DNA of 64,000 bases from Micractinium sp. NFX-FRZ (GCA_029339195.1 JAPTJF010000354.1:1-64000); one strand, 5' to 3'; counted from the first letter of the stretch, positions 35,043 to 47,168 are shown. Made by a program: numbers and translations. Notes: generated from the letters alone by a model not told the origin.

Positions 35043-38000
35043 TCAGCCGGCAAACCAGCTGTCCAGCCAGCCCCACACCGCCGCCTGCACCTCAAGGAGG
35101 CTCCCCGCCTCCCACAGCTTCGGCCGCCTTTTGAACACGTCATGCACAGTGCCCAGCTCGTGCAGCAGCGTGTAGCACATGGCCACGTAGCTGATGCTGG
35201 CGGCAGCCGGGCGCGCCGGCCAGCAGCGCGGCAAGGGGCGCGGGCCTGCCGCCGCCGCTGCATCTTCTGGTCGCCCCTCGGCAGCCGCCAGTGCCGAGCA
35301 GTAGGCCGCCAGGCAAGCCTCTGCCGCCGGCTGGCTGGACCTGCCACAGGAAAAACACATATATTTCAGCCAGTGGGTGCTAACTTAAAGCAGGCTCCCG
35401 GCCCGGCGATGCAACGGATGCGCTGACAGACAGGCAGACTGCGAAGCAGGCAGGCAGGCAGGCAGGCACCACGCCACAACGCAACCCTCGCAAGCAGAGG
35501 GCTGGCAGCACCCACAGCGCACACCTGAGGGTGCGCAGCAGCAGGGGCACCAAGTCCCAGAGAGGGTCGCCATGCCCGCTGTCGGCAAAGTCAATCAGCA
35601 CAGCACCCAGAGCCTTGGCGCGGCCCCGCTCCTGCTCCGCTGTGTGCTGCCCCCGCCGCTCCTCTGCCCCGTCTGGCTGACCCTGCACAGCTGCCTGCTC
35701 CTGCGCCCCATCTTGATGTCCCTGCTGCTTGCCGCTCTTGCAGGCCAGCAGCCCCTCGCCAAGCAGGATGTTCTCAGCCGTGAGATCCCCGTGCACCCAC
35801 ACAGGCATGGCGGCCGCAGCGCACCCGCCGCCGCCGCCGCCGCAGCTGCCACCGCCACCGCCACAAGCTGCCGCTGCTGCAGTTGTGGCATCAGGTGCGC
35901 TGCCTGCAGCAGCCGCAGCGCAGGAGCCGCTGCAGCCGCTGCCCAGCCCCAGCAGGAGCTCAGCAGGGTCAGCAGGGAGGTAGCTTTCCAGCTGCTCCAA
36001 CAGCTGAGGTGGCAGCGCGCCATCGCTGCGATGCCGCCGCTGGCGCCTCAGGAAGCTGGCAAACGGCTGCCAGGCACGGCAGCGCTGGCAGGCTGGGCCT
36101 CCGGCTGTTGCCAGTGCCGCCTCTGGCGCTGCCGCTGCGGCGCTGCTCTGCAGGCCGGCAGTTGTAGTCCCCTGCTGCCCCTGCCCCTGCTGCTGTGCCT
36201 GCTGTGGACACGGCGGCAGCGGCGCTGAAAGTGGCGCTGCTTGCTCCAGCCCTGCTGCCAGCAGTGCCGCTCCCGCCTCTGGGAACAGCTGCACCAGTGC
36301 CGTTTGCTGCCGGTGGACCAGCTGCTGCGGGCCCTCCACCTCTTCCTCCCGCATCTCTATCGTGCCGGCTGCACCGCTGCTGTACACAAAGCCATCCCGT
36401 ACGACCCAGGCGGTACTGCAGTCGGTACCGCTTCCGACGCTGCCACAACTGCCAGCTGCTGCTGCCGTCGGGACTGCTGCTGCTGCTGCTGTCGCCGCTG
36501 AACTGCCTGTGGGCCGCAATGAGACTGGCGTGCTGTTGCCTGCGGGTGGCGGTGCCGCCAACGGCAGCGGCAGGCGGTGGAAGGCTGCCAGGCTCCGCCC
36601 CACTGCCGCCGCCACTGCCAGCCACTGCTGGCTGCTCAAACAGTCAGCCTGGCTGCCCACTGTCACGCCCGGGGACTTGCGAACGACGATGAATGGCAGC
36701 GCTGCGCTCACCTCTGCTGCCTCCGCTGCCTCAGCCCCTGCCGCTTCCCCATCCTCCCCTGCTGCCATCGACCAGCCGCACTCGCTGACGGGCATCCCCT
36801 GCACCCCTGCCCCCAGCAGCAAGGCCGTGCCACCACCGCCGCCAGTGCTGCCGTCGTGCTTGCTGCCGCCATTGCATTTGCTGCTGCCACTGCTACCGCG
36901 CTTCCCACTGTTGCTCTGCTTGCTGCTGCTGCTGCTGCCGCTGCCCCTGGCTGCCCGCTCCAGGCTGAGGTAGGCAGCCAGCTCCATGGCGGCCATGGCG
37001 GCAGAGTGGGGGGCCTGGGGGTGGTAGAACTTGATGATGGCGCCGGCCACCTGCGGCAGTCAAGTAAGCGGCGGGGATCAAGGAGTCAAAGGAGTTGAGA
37101 AACATGTGCCCGCACCAGTCATGACGGGAAGAAGGCGGGGCAAAGGAGCAGCTTGCAGCGTCCCTTCCCCAAAGCAGGCGTGCGGGTGGGGCGTGTGAGA
37201 TGAGAACAGCTGGCGAGGGGAGCGAGCGGGCGCACAGAGGGTCAGGGCGCTATTGCGAAATGGCGCACAGAAGCCGCTGCCAAGACAGGCGCAACAAGGC
37301 AGTGACCCCCAGGCACACATACAGAAACATGTGCAGAGCGCCAAGCAGGCAGAAAGCCTGCACGGCAGGCCCTATGCAGTTTGACTCACCTCGAAAACGA
37401 CGCACTGGCCGGTGGCTAGCGGCAGCCACTCATGCACGTGCTGTGGTGGCGCAAGCCCTGCTGCTGTGCACGCTGCGGTCACGCGCGGCTGCCACACCGC
37501 CAGGTCAGACCACTGCTGCGCCAGCTCCCACACCCTGCCGCCCAGCCCTCGACCCTGCTCCTGCTCCTGCTGCGCCTCCGGGCCTGCCTCGCCCGCCTGC
37601 TGCAGCTGCTGGCTCAGCAGCTGGCGCAGCCAGGGCGCCAGGAAAGCAGAGCGGGCAAACCCGAGCGTCAAATCTTGCAGATGCTCCTCAGCTGCTGCTG
37701 CACGCTCCACGCCCTCCTCCTCCTCCTCCCCCTCCTCTGCCTCCTCTTGCCGCTTCTGCCGCTTCTGCTGCTTCCGCAGATCCTCCTGATGCTGCTTCTG
37801 CTGCGCCCGGCGGTGGCGCTTGGCCGGCCGCCCCTCTGTCTGCGCTGCCTCCTCGCCCTGCTCCTTCCGCGGCTTGGCCTCCCCATTCAGCCGTCCTGCC
37901 TGCTCTTGCTGCTGCTGCTGCTGCTGCAGCTGCTGCTCCTGCTGCTGCTGCTGCTGCCTCGCTCTGAGGTAGATGGGGGCCAGCAGCGGGTCGAACATGG

Positions 38001-41000
38001 AGCCTGCAAGAAGGCAGGGGAGGGGGATGCCAGAAGCAAAGAGGGCGTGCGCTGTGTGTGAGTGTGGGGCTTGCAGGCGGCCAGCAGGGCTTGGAGGCAA
38101 GGGGAGCAGGGCAAGCCGTGGGAGTGGACCCTGACCGCTGGCTAGGAGCAGAGCGGGCTAAACCGTCCCACTGTGCCGGCCTACATGCCACCACACGTGC
38201 CCAGCGCCTTTCCCTACACCACCCCCTCCCAAGCTACACACATACTTGGCCCCGGTGCCCTCCTGTCCCACCCTCTTCCCACCCATCCCTGAGCACTCTG
38301 CCCTGCTGATGCGCATTCGGCAAGCATGCCCCACCCTCCGCCCAGCCCACGTTGCCCGCCTGTGCACAGCCCCTGCCCCCGCGCACCGCTGCCCCCCACC
38401 CTTCAACCCACCCTTCGCCTAGCCAGCGTCCCGTGCAGTTCGCAAGTGGTTGCCAGTGCTCACCTGCCCCCAGAGCCTGCCACTGCACTGCCGCCTCCAG
38501 GTTGGCGGGGCTCACAAAGTTCTGGGTGAGGGCCACGGTTTGGTCCAGGTTGAGCACCGCGTGCCACCAGCCTGCATGCCGGCGAGGGGGGGAAACGGGG
38601 TGAAGGGGTGGGGCTGAAGGGACCAGGGAGGGGAGGCTGGGGAAGAGGTGAAAGCAGAGGGTTTGCAGAAGAGCGGGAGCAGATACCCCACGCACACACG
38701 AGATACCCCACGCACGCACGAGATACCCCACCCATACCTTCTTGCCTGCTGACAGCAGATCGCCTCCGCCGAACCCAACCACAAGACATTGAAGCAAAGA
38801 ACAGCAGTTGTACATTCACGCTGCCATCTTGCCTGCGGCAGGAAGATCATATCCCCCAAGGGCCATACCCAACTACGCAAACACAGAACAAAGAGCAGAA
38901 GCTGCACGCGTGCCGTCTTGCCTGCGGGCAGGAAGATGGTCTCCCCCGGGTGCTGCACCACCTCCAGTGGGCAGGCCTCGGGCGGCAGCTGGGGGTACAC
39001 CTCGAGGTACCACTGCAGGGAGGTGGGGGCCTGCAAAAGGGAGGAACACGACTTAGAAAGGCAACTCAGGCGACGCTTCTGTGGCGCCAGCTGGAAGTAT
39101 GCCTCGCGGTGCCACTGCAGGGAGGTGGGGGCCTGCGGCAGGAGGGGGGAGGGAGGGAGGGGCAACAACAGATGCAATCTTCGGGGGTTGGGCCTCTGGT
39201 ACCAGCTGAGGGTGCACCTTCAGGTACCAAGTGCCAGGGGGGGTGGGGGCCTGGGGAGGAGGGGACACAACAGGAGGAGTAAAAGCAATGACCACCCAAT
39301 GCCCAACTGTTCCGGGGGTGTTTTCTGCAGTGGAGAAGGCAAGAAAAACGAGGAACAAAGACGAAGGAAGCAGAACAGGCGCCTCACCTCAAAGGAGGGG
39401 CTGCCGTCTGCATCGATGGCCAGCTGCACCCCAGGGGGCACGCGCCCCGGCGGGTACAGCGCCCACCGCTTGCGGCCTGCGAGCGGTGGTGTGAGGAGGG
39501 TGTGCGCATGGGGCCGAGCGTTGTATGTGGCAGCGGCATCATGCAAGGAGAGGGGCAGCTCAAAGAATGGGTCATGGCGATCACAGCAGCCTGCCACAAG
39601 GCACATGTGTTGTGTGTACGCTCACCGGCAAGCAGCGTGTTCCAGGCTGACGTGGCGGAGGGGTCCACGTGCCAGCTGGCGCCGCTGCGTGCCGGCCCCG
39701 CCACCAGCCACCTGCGCAGCGGGCGAGCCAGCGTGCAAGCAAGCAGAGCAGGTATATCCAGGAGATCACACTGCTGCAACAGCTTGAAATTGTTGCACAG
39801 CCCGGGCCAAGCACCGCCATGCCTCCCGCAGGCTTGCAGAATGATCCCGGCTTGCAAGGGAAGCAGGCAGGCGGTTGGCAGCAGGCTGGCTCGGGCATGC
39901 CCTCCCTGACACTGCTGCCCCTCCTTGGCGTGCCTGCCTGCTGTCCTCCCTCCTCTACACACGGGTGGCAGGCACAGAGTGTCATAGACACATAGTATAC
40001 TCACTCCCCCTCCCTCCTCAAAGCCTCAAAAGGCATCCTTGCCTGTACTCCTCCCGTCGGTAGCCCAGGCAAGCAAAGAGGTCGTGCCGGAACAGGTGGG
40101 GCACACGGTACTGGGCCAGCAGCTCTGACGCCGTCTCGCCAAACCCCCTGCATGCACCAAGGGCCGCAGCAGCTGAACAGGGCATGAGTTTCGAAACCAA
40201 TTCTAGCGCAGCAGGCTAAATTGGGAATAGCGCAGACGGGGCACGTGCTAGATTGTGTGGGCTAGATTGGGAATAGCGCGGACGGGGTACGTGTGAGACA
40301 GTGGGTGGGTAGCAGTGCAGCTGGCGGCAGGCGGCGACGGCTGGGCAGGGGTGGAAGCAAGTGGCAGCTGGGCGGCTGGCCTGTCCTGCTTGGCTGGCTT
40401 GGCCAGGGGCACGCATCTCAAGCGCGCCAAACACCCTCTGACAACCATCCACGCCGAAAACTGAGTAGAAAGCACTCAAACCTCAAACCAGTGCCAACAC
40501 GCAGCCACATTATCTGGACAGCACGCATTCATCACAAGACATAGAGAGAGAGAGGCACTCACGCATCAAAGATGTACAAAAGCTCAAAAGCCCCCTCCGC
40601 ACTCCTACTCACGCATCAAAGATGTACAGCGGCTCCTCGTCGTGCTGCTGCTGGCAATAGGCCATGTAGTCCGCCAGCCGCATGCGCGTGCGGCCTGCAA
40701 GGGTGTGCGGGGTTACAGGTTTCCAGAGGGACAGCAACAGAGACGCGGGGGTGAGAGGGAGGTAGAGGGTGGGAGAGGGAGGCGGAAGGAGGGTGAGGGA
40801 GGCAACCAAGGCATGGACACGTATGCCACTCATGGCAGCCCATCCACCTTTGGAGGCAGGGCTTGAACATTTGGAGCAGGCGGCAACCAGGGCTGCATCA
40901 CTCACAGGCAACAGGACAGACTGTAGCAGATCAAGTTGTCGTTTCACAGGGCTTAAGAGCTCACCTCCCGTCATGAAGGGCTTGGACACCTTGAACATGC

Positions 41001-42613
41001 GGTCCCCAAAGCGCAGCGCCATGCTGGCGGGCTGCCAGAAATGCAGGCTGCCTGCAATCAAGGCAGCAGCGACAGGTGGACCCTTGTGCCAGGGGATGAG
41101 ATAGAGTAGCAGCGGGAAAGGCACGGGGAGCTACCCAAGCAGGCATTTATTGCAAGCAGGGTTGGGGGAAGGAAGTCGCAGCAAAAAAGTGAGATGGCCT
41201 CTTGATCACGGCAGGCTGCCCAACAGCAAGCCTGCCCCCCCTGTCGACGCTGCCAGCCGCGCTGCCCATCCTGCCTGCCAGGCCTGCCCCCAGCCCCCTG
41301 CAGCGCCCTGCATGCCCATCCCACCAAGCCTGCCTGCCTGCCCTGCCGCCCTCCCTGCCTGCCAGGCCTGCCCCCTGCCCCCTGGAGCGGCCCTGCACAC
41401 ACACCTGGCCAGCCGGCGGTCAGTCCCCCTAGCATGACCGGCTGCCGAGGCCTATCAAAACGTTCCTCAAACTCCTCGGCACTCATCCCGCCGGCATCAG
41501 GGATGCGTGGAATGGGCGGGCCAACCGGCAACACGTCAGCCGCCGCTGCTGCTGCTGGGACGAGGCTGCTGGCTGCTGCTGCGGCTGCTGCTGCGCCGGC
41601 GGGTGTGCCGTTGGATGGTGCACCCAAGAGGCTGCCGCGGGCTGCTGCTGCGCTGGCGATGGAAGTTGCTGCGCCGTTGGGGGCTCCTGAGGGCTGCTCT
41701 GGAAGGAAAGCAGAGAGGTCCACGTGGCAGCGGTACCACCGCCTGAGGGACAGAGGCAGGGCAGGCAGGCGGGGGTGGGAAGTGGCCGGGGGGCCTGGCG
41801 CTGCCTACCGCAACAGTACAGGATGAATGCTACAGCAGCCGGCGAAACAAGCAGTCCACCGACAAACTGTGTCCCTCGCTGCAGCTAGCTCAAGGTCAAT
41901 GGAATCTCTGTTCTGTGCTCTGACCAAACCATGTAGGCACCCCGCCCCCCGCCCCCCGCTCTCAAACTTACCGGTAGAGCACCACGGAAGAGAAAACCCG
42001 CCACCGGTGCAGCTCGCAATCCTTTCTTGCATAAACCATGATGTCAAAGCAATAATTTCCTGACTTTATACAACGCCGTCCTCACCGGTAGAGCACCATG
42101 GAAGAGAAGCCCGGCACCGGCGCTGGCGGAACTAATTCGGCAGCGGTCAGGTCGGGGCGCCCGCTCTCGGGAAGGTGTGCCAGGTAGGTGGCTCGCCATG
42201 ATCCCTGCAGTATCAATGTTGTATAAACGGTGCAAGAACCGGGCACATGGCTGTTATCAGAGAGCGGGTGCGAGGAGCAGTAGGGCAGGACCGCACGGGC
42301 GGGAGGCGGCGGGGCAGTGCCGCTTGCCGCCACCCACCAACACTGCTGCTCCGGCGCTGCTGCTGTTGGCGGCATCGCGGTGCTTGCTCACCCGATAGGA
42401 AAACGGGCGGAGGCAACGCTCCAAGTGCTTCTGGCACCAGAGCGGCTCCTCGCAAACCAGCAAGCGGAAGAGGCGTGAGGCCCGAGAGAGCTGCAGCAGG
42501 TCCTTCACGTCCAGCGAGTTCAAAAAGAAGCAGACCAGCTCGTCCGGCCAAGTAGCAAAGAAGGGCCCAAGGCCCCGCTGCCGGGCGGCCTGCAGCTCCT
42601 GCGCCTGATCCAT
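35043..42613 (-). CDS. JMJ21: JMJ21 homolog: F-box + JmjC oxygenase + phosphotransferase-like domain, 13 exons
   Basis: Exons 42613-42392, 42204-42086, 41742-41405, 41051-40965, 40694-40613, 40147-40043, 39711-39626, 39476-39388, 39030-38922, 38571-38464, 38003-37390, 37050-35525 and 35340-35043 give exactly 1260 residues. The F-box spans residues ~20-65 (TWPDELVCFFLNSLDVKDLL). The JmjC domain spans ~215-440, with iron ligands in SWHVDP (H332, D334) and GWWHAVLNLD (H416); AWNTLLAGRKRWALYPPG is strongly conserved. The aminoglycoside-phosphotransferase-like part has VHGDLTAENIL (~1071) and LIDFADSGHGDPLWDL, and the C-terminus (SYVAMCYTLLHE) matches the plant JMJ21 tail. This domain order is that of Arabidopsis JMJ21 (At1g78280) and related JMJD6-group proteins: hydroxylation or demethylation plus a ubiquitin-ligase link. 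The algal protein is ~300 residues longer because of Ala, Gln and Ser tracts. Introns after 40043 and 38922 use GC donors. Several exon echoes lie in its introns. Confidence 0.93.
35445..35468. repeat. (GGCA)n microsatellite
   Basis: Five to six GGCA units in the last JMJ21 intron. Confidence 0.85.
38689..38738. repeat. Intronic ~20-base tandem repeat
   Basis: Three copies of a GAGATACCCCACGCAC-like unit in the JMJ21 intron after exon 9. No coding potential. Confidence 0.8.
38826..38878 (-). repeat. Exon echo of JMJ21 exon 9 end
   Basis: About 50 bases copy the real exon end at 38915-38965. The minus strand reads GDMIFLPQ against real GETIFLPAG, including the GCAGGCAAGA donor context. One base is missing, so the frame is lost. 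It lies ~90 bases downstream of the real donor. Confidence 0.85.
39092..39256 (-). repeat. Two exon echoes of JMJ21 exon 9 start
   Basis: Upstream of exon 9 (acceptor at 39030) are two further copies of the acceptor and first codons. About 39137-39096 reads APTSLQWHREAY; about 39253-39211 reads APTPPGTWYLKVHPQL. The real exon reads APTSLQWYLEVYPQL. The spacing is about 105-115 bases. Neither echo continues into the GETIFLPAG segment. Confidence 0.9.
40221..40296. repeat. Intronic tandem repeat with dispersed TGGGAATAGCGC motif
   Basis: Two copies of TGGGAATAGCGC(A/G)GACGGGG(C/T)ACGTG at about 40222-40248 and 40268-40293, inside a JMJ21 intron. A related copy is at 18461-18485 in a VPS20 intron. 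Confidence 0.75.
40561..40592 (-). repeat. Exon echo of JMJ21 exon 5 end
   Basis: The minus strand reads LYIFDA followed by GTGAGTGCC, copying the real exon end and donor at 40629-40605 (PLYIFDA|GTGAGT). It lies 50 bases downstream, and both donors look usable. Confidence 0.85.
41966..42020 (-). repeat. Exon echo of JMJ21 exon 2 end
   Basis: The minus strand reads FSSVVLYR followed by a GTAAGT donor. The real exon end at 42110-42086 reads FSSMVLYR followed by GTGAGG. The echo's donor is closer to consensus than the real one. The homology extends ~50 bases. Confidence 0.88.
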
Positions 42614-42920
42614 GGCGCCCTGTATTCAGGGTTTGCGCGTCGCCGGCGCAGTGAATGCCCCGATCAGGCAGCGAGCGCCCACCTGCGCTGGAATAATGCA
42701 CAGCGCGTCTCGGCATGGCGGCGGCGCCGCCCGTCTTGCCGGCAGGTCCTAGCTCTCTCTCTCTCTCTCTCGATGCACCCAGTCTCAGCACACCTGGGTC
42801 GCCTTCAGACAGTTTGCATGCAGAGTTGCAAGGCACGGGCCCACCAAACAAGATTCGCGGGGGCAACCAAAAAGGCATCAGACCCCGCAGCCTCGCAGGC
42901 AGCCGACCAGCGGTTGGCAG
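42614..42920. promoter_or_regulatory. JMJ21 upstream region with (CT)n tract
   Basis: About 300 bases between the JMJ21 start and the end of the next gene. It contains a (CT)9-10 tract at 42753-42771 (GA-rich on the gene strand). Its position fits a promoter or 5' leader; a regulatory role is inference only. Confidence 0.45.
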
Positions 42921-44254
42921 CTATGCACCCCTCCCCCGCCAGCCGCACACCCGTAACGTTTCCTCCTGCTGCGCCGCCTCCTCAGCATCCAGCGGGAAGT
43001 AAGGCAGCGCCACTGGCTGCTGCTGCTCGCTGCCGTCATCTTCAGGGGGTGGCTGAGCCTCTCCCCTGCGCACCGCCGCCATCGCCGCTGCCTCGGTGCT
43101 CTCCTCCCCAAGCCCCCCGCCCTTGCCAGCCGCCGCCAGCTCAGCAGCAGCAGCGCTGTCGGGCGGCGGCTGCCACACCGCCTGTGCCCGCATGCCTGAC
43201 GTGGCAGGTGCAACGCCCGGCCGGCCGGCGTCCCAACGCGTGCGCTTGCCTGCACGCTCTGCTGGTGCGCTGCCGTCAGCACTGGCGGCGCCCTCTGTGG
43301 GCTGCTCTTGCCCGGCAGCGTCCCAGCGGGAGCGCCGGCGCTTGCCTGCGCTCCCGGCCTGCTGCTCCATGTCGGCTGGGGCTGCCGCCTGCTGCTGCTG
43401 CTCCTCCTGCTGCTGCTTCATTACTGCTGGTGGTGCCGCATGCTGCTGCTGCTGGTGCTGCTGCCGCTCTCGCTTCACCACTGTTGATGCTGGTGCGGGC
43501 GCCACCTCTGCAGAGGCAGGTGGACAGCCCGCCTGCTGCTGTGCAGCCTGCGGAGGAGGCAGTGCGTGCTGCTGCGCTGCTGGCAACCCTGCAACCGCAG
43601 GTGCTGGCGCTTGCTGCAGTGCCGCTGGCGGGGGCGGCGGGGCCTGCTGCCATGCTGCAGAGAGCGGTGCTGCTTCCGCTGAGGCGGGCGCGGGCACATC
43701 GGCGGCCGGTGCTGCCGGCGTCCCTGCTCCATGCGACAGTGGCCGGGGGGAAGGCACCCCCACAACCTCCGCCGCCTCCCTAGGCTGCACCGGTATAGAT
43801 GCCGCCTCTTGCTCCCCCGGCTGCCCTGCTCCCTGTGCCACCTGCTGCTTGCTCTTAACCGACTCAAGCCTCAAAAGGCGGCTGGCCTCAGCAGTGCCGC
43901 CGCCTGCCCCAGCCCGCGGGGCCCGAGTTACCTTCGGCGACCCAATGGGTGCGGCCGCCGCCTGCGCTGCCGCTGCCGTGGCGGTGCTAGCAGCGGCGGT
44001 CCCCGCGCCGCTGGTGCTGCTGCGGGCAGGTACCGACGCCTTGGCAGCTGCAAGCGAGCGCTTGAACTTTTGAAACAGGGAGGGCTTGGGGAGCGCCTTG
44101 CCCCCCGCCTGCGCTGCGGGCTGCGATAGTTCTGGCTCCATCGCTACAGTCGGTTTCTGCTGATGCGCTGGCTGGGCCTCCTGCTGTTGCTGCTGCTGCT
44201 GCTTCTGCTGCACTGGCCGTGCTTGCTTCTGCTGCGCTGACTGCTGCGCTAGTG

Positions 44255-44289
<35 letters not shown>

Positions 44290-46249
44290 GACTGCTGCTC
44301 GTTCTGCCGTGCATTCTGCTGCCGCTGTTGCCCTCTCTCCTGTTGGGTCTGTGACTGCTGCTGCGCTGCCTGCTGGCCTTCCCCCCCGCCCGCAGCCTGC
44401 CGCTCCTGCTGGCGTGCCTGCTGCAGCTGCTCCTGCGGCTGCTGCTTCTTGAGGCCATCTGCTGACGTGGGCCGCTGAGCTGGCATCGCTGAGCTGGCGC
44501 CAGGCGCTGTGCCTGCTGCCGGCGGCAGCGCTTGGCCACCTCTGACTGCCGGCTTCTGGCCGTGCTGAGGCGGCACCTCGCTGCCGCCTGCCGCAGAGGC
44601 TGCTGGTACAGCGTAGGTGAGAGTTGCCAGCCCTTTGGCCCCAACAGCATGGCTGGTGCCGCCGTGGGCCACCCTTGCAGGCCCTGCCGCTCCCCCGCCG
44701 GGCGTGCTGCCTAGCAGCTGCTGCCACTTGGCGTGCAGGCCCTCTGCTGCCGCAGCCACGGCTGCCTGCGGGTGCGCTTGCAGGTGGCGCACGGTGCGCT
44801 GCAGGTCGGCACTGCTGCGCACCAAGCGGGCCTCCAGGGGTAGGGCAGCCAGTGCCAGCAGTACATCTCCCAGCAACGTGTACTGCTCCTGCTGCCGCGC
44901 AGCTTCCAGCCACTCCTCCATCACCGTCAAGAAGCCGGCTGCAGCAGCGCAGGGCAAAGCAGGAGCGGCATACCAGGACGGAGCGGGCAGATCAGGGCAA
45001 TGCAGAGAGCGGTAGCGCATGCTGGCATCCCAAGCAGCAACACAGCAGGGGCACAGGTCTGGCGCAGGCGGCAACGCTGCCTGTGGGCAGCAACTCTGGG
45101 GCGGAAAGTAGCCACTTGCCACGTCTGCTGCCAGGCACAAACATGTGCACGTGCTGCCCGCAGCTGCATGCACTAACCAATCCATCTATCTATCCGTCTG
45201 CACGCACGCACCTGTACCCACGAGTTTGTTGAGGATCGTCTTGCGGCTGGCGGCGATGGCGCAGGCCGCCTGGCAGCGCACAATGTTGCTGTGAAGCGAC
45301 GCCACGAGGGACACAAACTGGCCTGCAGCACAGCACAGCACAGCACGGCACGGCGCAGCACAGCAGTGTGACAGCACTGTGATGCAACACAAGCGGCACA
45401 ACCCGGCCTAAAGAAGTAGCAGCACAGCGCAGTGACAGCACAGCACAGTGACAGCACTGCAATGCGACACAGGAGGCACAAACCGGCCTGCAGGCACGAA
45501 GGAAACCGCAGCACAGCATGGCACAGCACAGCACATGCCGTGTGTAGGGAGAGCAGCAGCCCGGCAGCACGGTGAATGCGGTCACTGGCACATGCGCACG
45601 TGCTGGGCTGCAGCTGCCGGCTGATGGGGCTACTCTGCAGCCACACAACCCTTGTATTCACCTATCACTGACATGTCCTTGAGCCCGCCGCTGCCTCCCG
45701 TGTCCAGCAACGCCCGCAGCTTTGCTGCTGCCGCCTGCCGCGCTGCCGCGCCAGCGGCCACCGCTGCCCGCTGAGCTTCTTCATCCAGCACCGCTGCACC
45801 GCCTCTTGTGCGGCCGCCCTCCCCGGTGCTCCCATCCTCTGCTGCCTCCTCTGCTGCCCGCTCCGTGGCACGCTTCAAGCACGCTTTGGAGGCCGCATGC
45901 ATTTCCAGAAAGAAGGCAAGCGCAGCCTCGGGGGTGCACCCGGTTTGGGCGGCCACCGCCGCTGCCTGCGCCGGCGGCAGGCTGCCCTGCACGGAAAACA
46001 GCTGCCACAGGCGGCCGGGAACAGGGCGGGAGGGGGCGACGTTGGCAGCTGTGTGCTGGTCAGATACAACCAGCCTGCATCTTCACATGCATTACAACGT
46101 CTGCATACGTGTCAGTTTGTAAAAAGCCTATCCGGCGTCACCTGCCGCAGGAGAGTCTGGGCTGCGTCTGGCAGCAGCATGGCCGCTGCCCCCGCCCCGC
46201 CGCCTGCAGCTTCTGCGCGCCGTCCTGGCCGCGCTGCGCGCTTCACCAT
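42921..46249 (-). CDS. LUMINIDEPENDENS-like protein: homeodomain-like + TFIIS N-terminal (LW) domain, 4 exons
   Basis: Exons 46249-46142, 45986-45662, 45322-45218 and 44938-42921 give 851 residues. Residues ~45-75 (QTGCTPEAALAFFLEMHAASKACLKR) resemble a homeodomain third helix. Residues ~150-260 form a helical TFIIS-N/LW-type domain (LTVMEEWLEAARQQEQYTLL, then DVLLALAALPLEARLV, ending EGLHAKWQQLL). Plant LUMINIDEPENDENS, a nuclear regulator of flowering-time and RNA processing, has this order, with a similar EEQTS...LKVLxHLPL segment. The remaining ~590 residues are Gln/Ala/Pro-rich (poly-Gln around 44265) and end with two basic RSRWDA/KRTRWDA motifs. Assignment to LD rather than to another TFIIS-N protein (PNUTS, IWS1, Med26 families) is my inference. 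Confidence 0.72.
45327..45365. repeat. (CAGCA)n pentanucleotide repeat
   Basis: Six to eight imperfect CAGCA/CGGCA units just beyond the acceptor of exon 3, in the intron of the LD-like gene. Related CAGCA runs recur at 45425-45450 and 45510-45535. Confidence 0.8.
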
Positions 46250-47168
46250 CGTGCTCCCCGCTTGCGGCAGCCCCGCACTGGCCACACTGCGCGCTCCTCT
46301 TGGCGAGTGTGCGATGAGGCTGCTGTCTAGGGGGACTGTCTGGGCCTGGCTTCTGTTGCGCAAAGGCCGCCAACGGCGGGCACGAGCCGATCCCGATTGC
46401 TAGCAGGCGCACTGGCGGCTGACTGGAGTGTGGGGTTTCCGCGCCACGTCCTCGCCCCCTTGTGCTCTCCAGTCAGAACCTTTGTACTGGCACCGGAGAC
46501 CAGAATTGCCAGTTTGAATTGGTAAAAAGCACCCAGGACGCACCCCGCGGTGTTCCAAGCGGGTCTTCCTTGCCGCCAATGGGCCGTCGGAAGGCGGCAG
46601 CCGCCGCTGTGCAGGCCAGCAGCGGTGCTGCCCAGCAGGCACAACACGGCCCGCCCCCATGTGAAATGCGTGCACGCAACGCACTATGTTTCTCACACTG
46701 ATAATAGCAGCAGCCAGCTGCAAGTACGGCTGCAGGGTGCTGAGGTGGACTGTTTGAAACTGTGCAAACGGACAGGGGGCAGGCAAAAACATGATGTCCG
46801 GCCGCTGGTGTGCAGTGGCATCGGTGGCGCAGTGGACATGCTTGCAGGTGGGCGAGGTAGGAAAGTGTCCGAACGCAGTAAGACGCAGTTTGTGCTGCTC
46901 ATGCCATCCGCATCACGACCGCAATTGTAGCCTACCAGCAATTGTGGCCTACCACCGTGGCTGTGACAAACACACGGGAGGTTCCACAAACACCACTGGG
47001 CTTGTGCTTGCTGAAACAATCACCACACGCCCCACTGTAGCACCCACGACCAGTACTGCTGCCGCCGCTGCTGCTACCGCGCATTGCTGCTGCTGCTGCT
47101 GCTGTCGCCGCTGCTGCCCCCCCATGGCAGGCGCGCCTCCTGCCCAGCCAGCAGCGCCCAGTTGCAGC
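46250..47168. other. Intergenic region upstream of the LD-like gene
   Basis: About 920 bases between the LD-like start and the MGST3 end. No exon or RNA gene recognised. It holds the LD-like promoter and the MGST3 3' UTR. A GCT/CTG-rich tract is at 47060-47120. Confidence 0.55.
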
